Below are positions 43,767-44,285 of a stretch of 44,285 nucleotides of DNA, one piece after another. Below the pieces are notes generated by a model, which saw only the letters and a program-made list of their open reading frames with translations, had not been told where the DNA came from and ran no database searches. Within the stretch, counting starts at the first letter, position 1. Every line of letters begins with the position of its first letter. The position numbers and the translations under genes are program-made. Source of the DNA: a virus; the IMG/VR virus record IMGVR_UViG_3300031256_000003, positions 1 to 44,285 of that record; one strand, written 5' to 3'.

Positions 43767-44285
43767 ATGCAGGCATCAATTGAAATCAGAGGCATCGAGG
43801 AAATCCAGCGAAGGCTCAGCGCGCTGACCGGGCCAGAGATGAAGACGGCCATGCGCAATACGCTGAATGATACGGCCTTTGATGCGCGCAAGGCATTGTC
43901 AGCCAGCATCAAAAGCATTTTCCCAACAGCGATTCCGCAAATTGTGAAGTCTCCCTATGTGGTCAAGGCCACCAAGGAGAACCTTGTAGCTAAAGTCGTA
44001 ATCGGCAGGGAGTCAATCAGCATGGCCGAGCTGAGTGCTGGCTATAGTGGAATTGATGCAGACGTTCTAAGAAATGCATTGGAGCCGCACATACCAGGCT
44101 TTTCGCCGAATCGCCATCAAAAGGGGATGGAGCGCAAGTTGATTGCTGCTGGGCTGATGCGGGAGGGCCAATATCTTTTGCCTTCCAGAACGATGAAGCT
44201 AAACAAGTATGGCAACGTGCCAGGATCTGTGGCGACAAAGATGCTCTCTGATATCGGCGCCTACCATGGCATGTCTGGAGCCCCA
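43767..44285 (+). CDS. Tail completion (gpZ-like) protein, 5' part (continues at 1..397)
   Basis: ATG at 43767 with GAGGAG seven bases upstream; open to the end of the window and continuing in frame at base 1. Residues 1-60, MQASIEIRGIEEIQRRLSALTGPEMKTAMRNTLNDTAFDARKALSASIKSIFP, correspond to the N-terminus of gpZ-like proteins (a short strand, then helices 'A...A.N..a..a......i'). The full product is 262 residues. It would act when the tail is completed and joined to the head. It is separated from the other tail genes and joined instead to the nuclease-terminase block. Confidence 0.72.
   Translation, partial: MQASIEIRGIEEIQRRLSALTGPEMKTAMRNTLNDTAFDARKALSASIKSIFPTAIPQIVKSPYVVKATKENLVAKVVIGRESISMAELSAGYSGIDADVLRNALEPHIPGFSPNRHQKGMERKLIAAGLMREGQYLLPSRTMKLNKYGNVPGSVATKMLSDIGAYHGMSGAP
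44159..44284. repeat. Terminal direct repeat, right copy
   Basis: Exact copy of 1-126. See left copy; together they show the molecule closes into a circle of about 44,158 bp. Confidence 0.95.

Noticed and set aside
1-44285. tRNA genes, integrase, serine recombinase, attachment site
   Set aside because: Scanning the intergenic spaces and proteins showed no cloverleaf, catalytic recombinase motif or att-like duplication; a dedicated tRNA and profile search would settle it.

Overview
The window is a complete, circularly assembled genome of a lambda-like, long-tailed (siphovirus-type) bacteriophage. The first 126 bases are repeated at the end (44159-44284), so the unique circle is about 44,158 bp, and one tail gene runs across the ends (43767..44285 continuing at 1..397). 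The genome is GC-rich with dense ATGA/TGATG start-stop overlaps. The gene families point to a host among GC-rich Pseudomonadota, but nothing in the sequence names the host.

Layout. Rightward late genes run from 43.8 kb through the origin of the map to 28 kb. They are a tail-completion protein, a PD-(D/E)XK-like nuclease, a ParB-DNA methyltransferase fusion, small and large terminase (lambda gpA type), a Mor-like DNA-binding protein, a beta-propeller glycosidase-like gene, gpW, portal, a fused ClpP-type protease and major capsid protein, capsid cement protein, head-tail connectors and the tail tube protein. A 6-kb block follows with a holin-like lysis region, many microproteins and LamG or repeat-rich virion proteins. 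Then come tail chaperones with a -1 frameshift site (A AAA AAG), a 1108-residue tape measure, gpM/gpL-like proteins, a gpJ-like tip protein and small fibre genes.

Leftward early genes (39.0 down to 28.0 kb) hold a RecE-like exonuclease and RecT annealing pair, many small accessory proteins and, at 36.5-38.7 kb, the most remarkable locus. There a Nop/IS110-C-terminal-like protein (36770..37840) sits between two arrays of 39-nt units. Each unit has two different conserved motifs separated by two variable 8-9-nt segments. This architecture matches the TIGR-Tas (tandem interspaced guide RNA) systems reported recently, with a stand-alone, nuclease-less Tas protein.

The divergent switch is at 39.08-39.22 kb. 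To the right are a Cro-like regulator, an intrinsic terminator, an O-like initiator containing an iteron-rich candidate origin, a helicase-loader-like protein and a run of small cysteine-rich proteins. I see no integrase, no CI-type repressor and no recognisable endolysin, so this is either a virulent phage or one whose lysogeny and lysis functions are not recognisable by eye.

How it works together (inference). Divergent sigma70-like promoters start the leftward recombination, accessory and guide-array operon and the rightward replication operon. Antitermination past the terminator at 39.7 kb would open the replication genes and eventually the long late operon.
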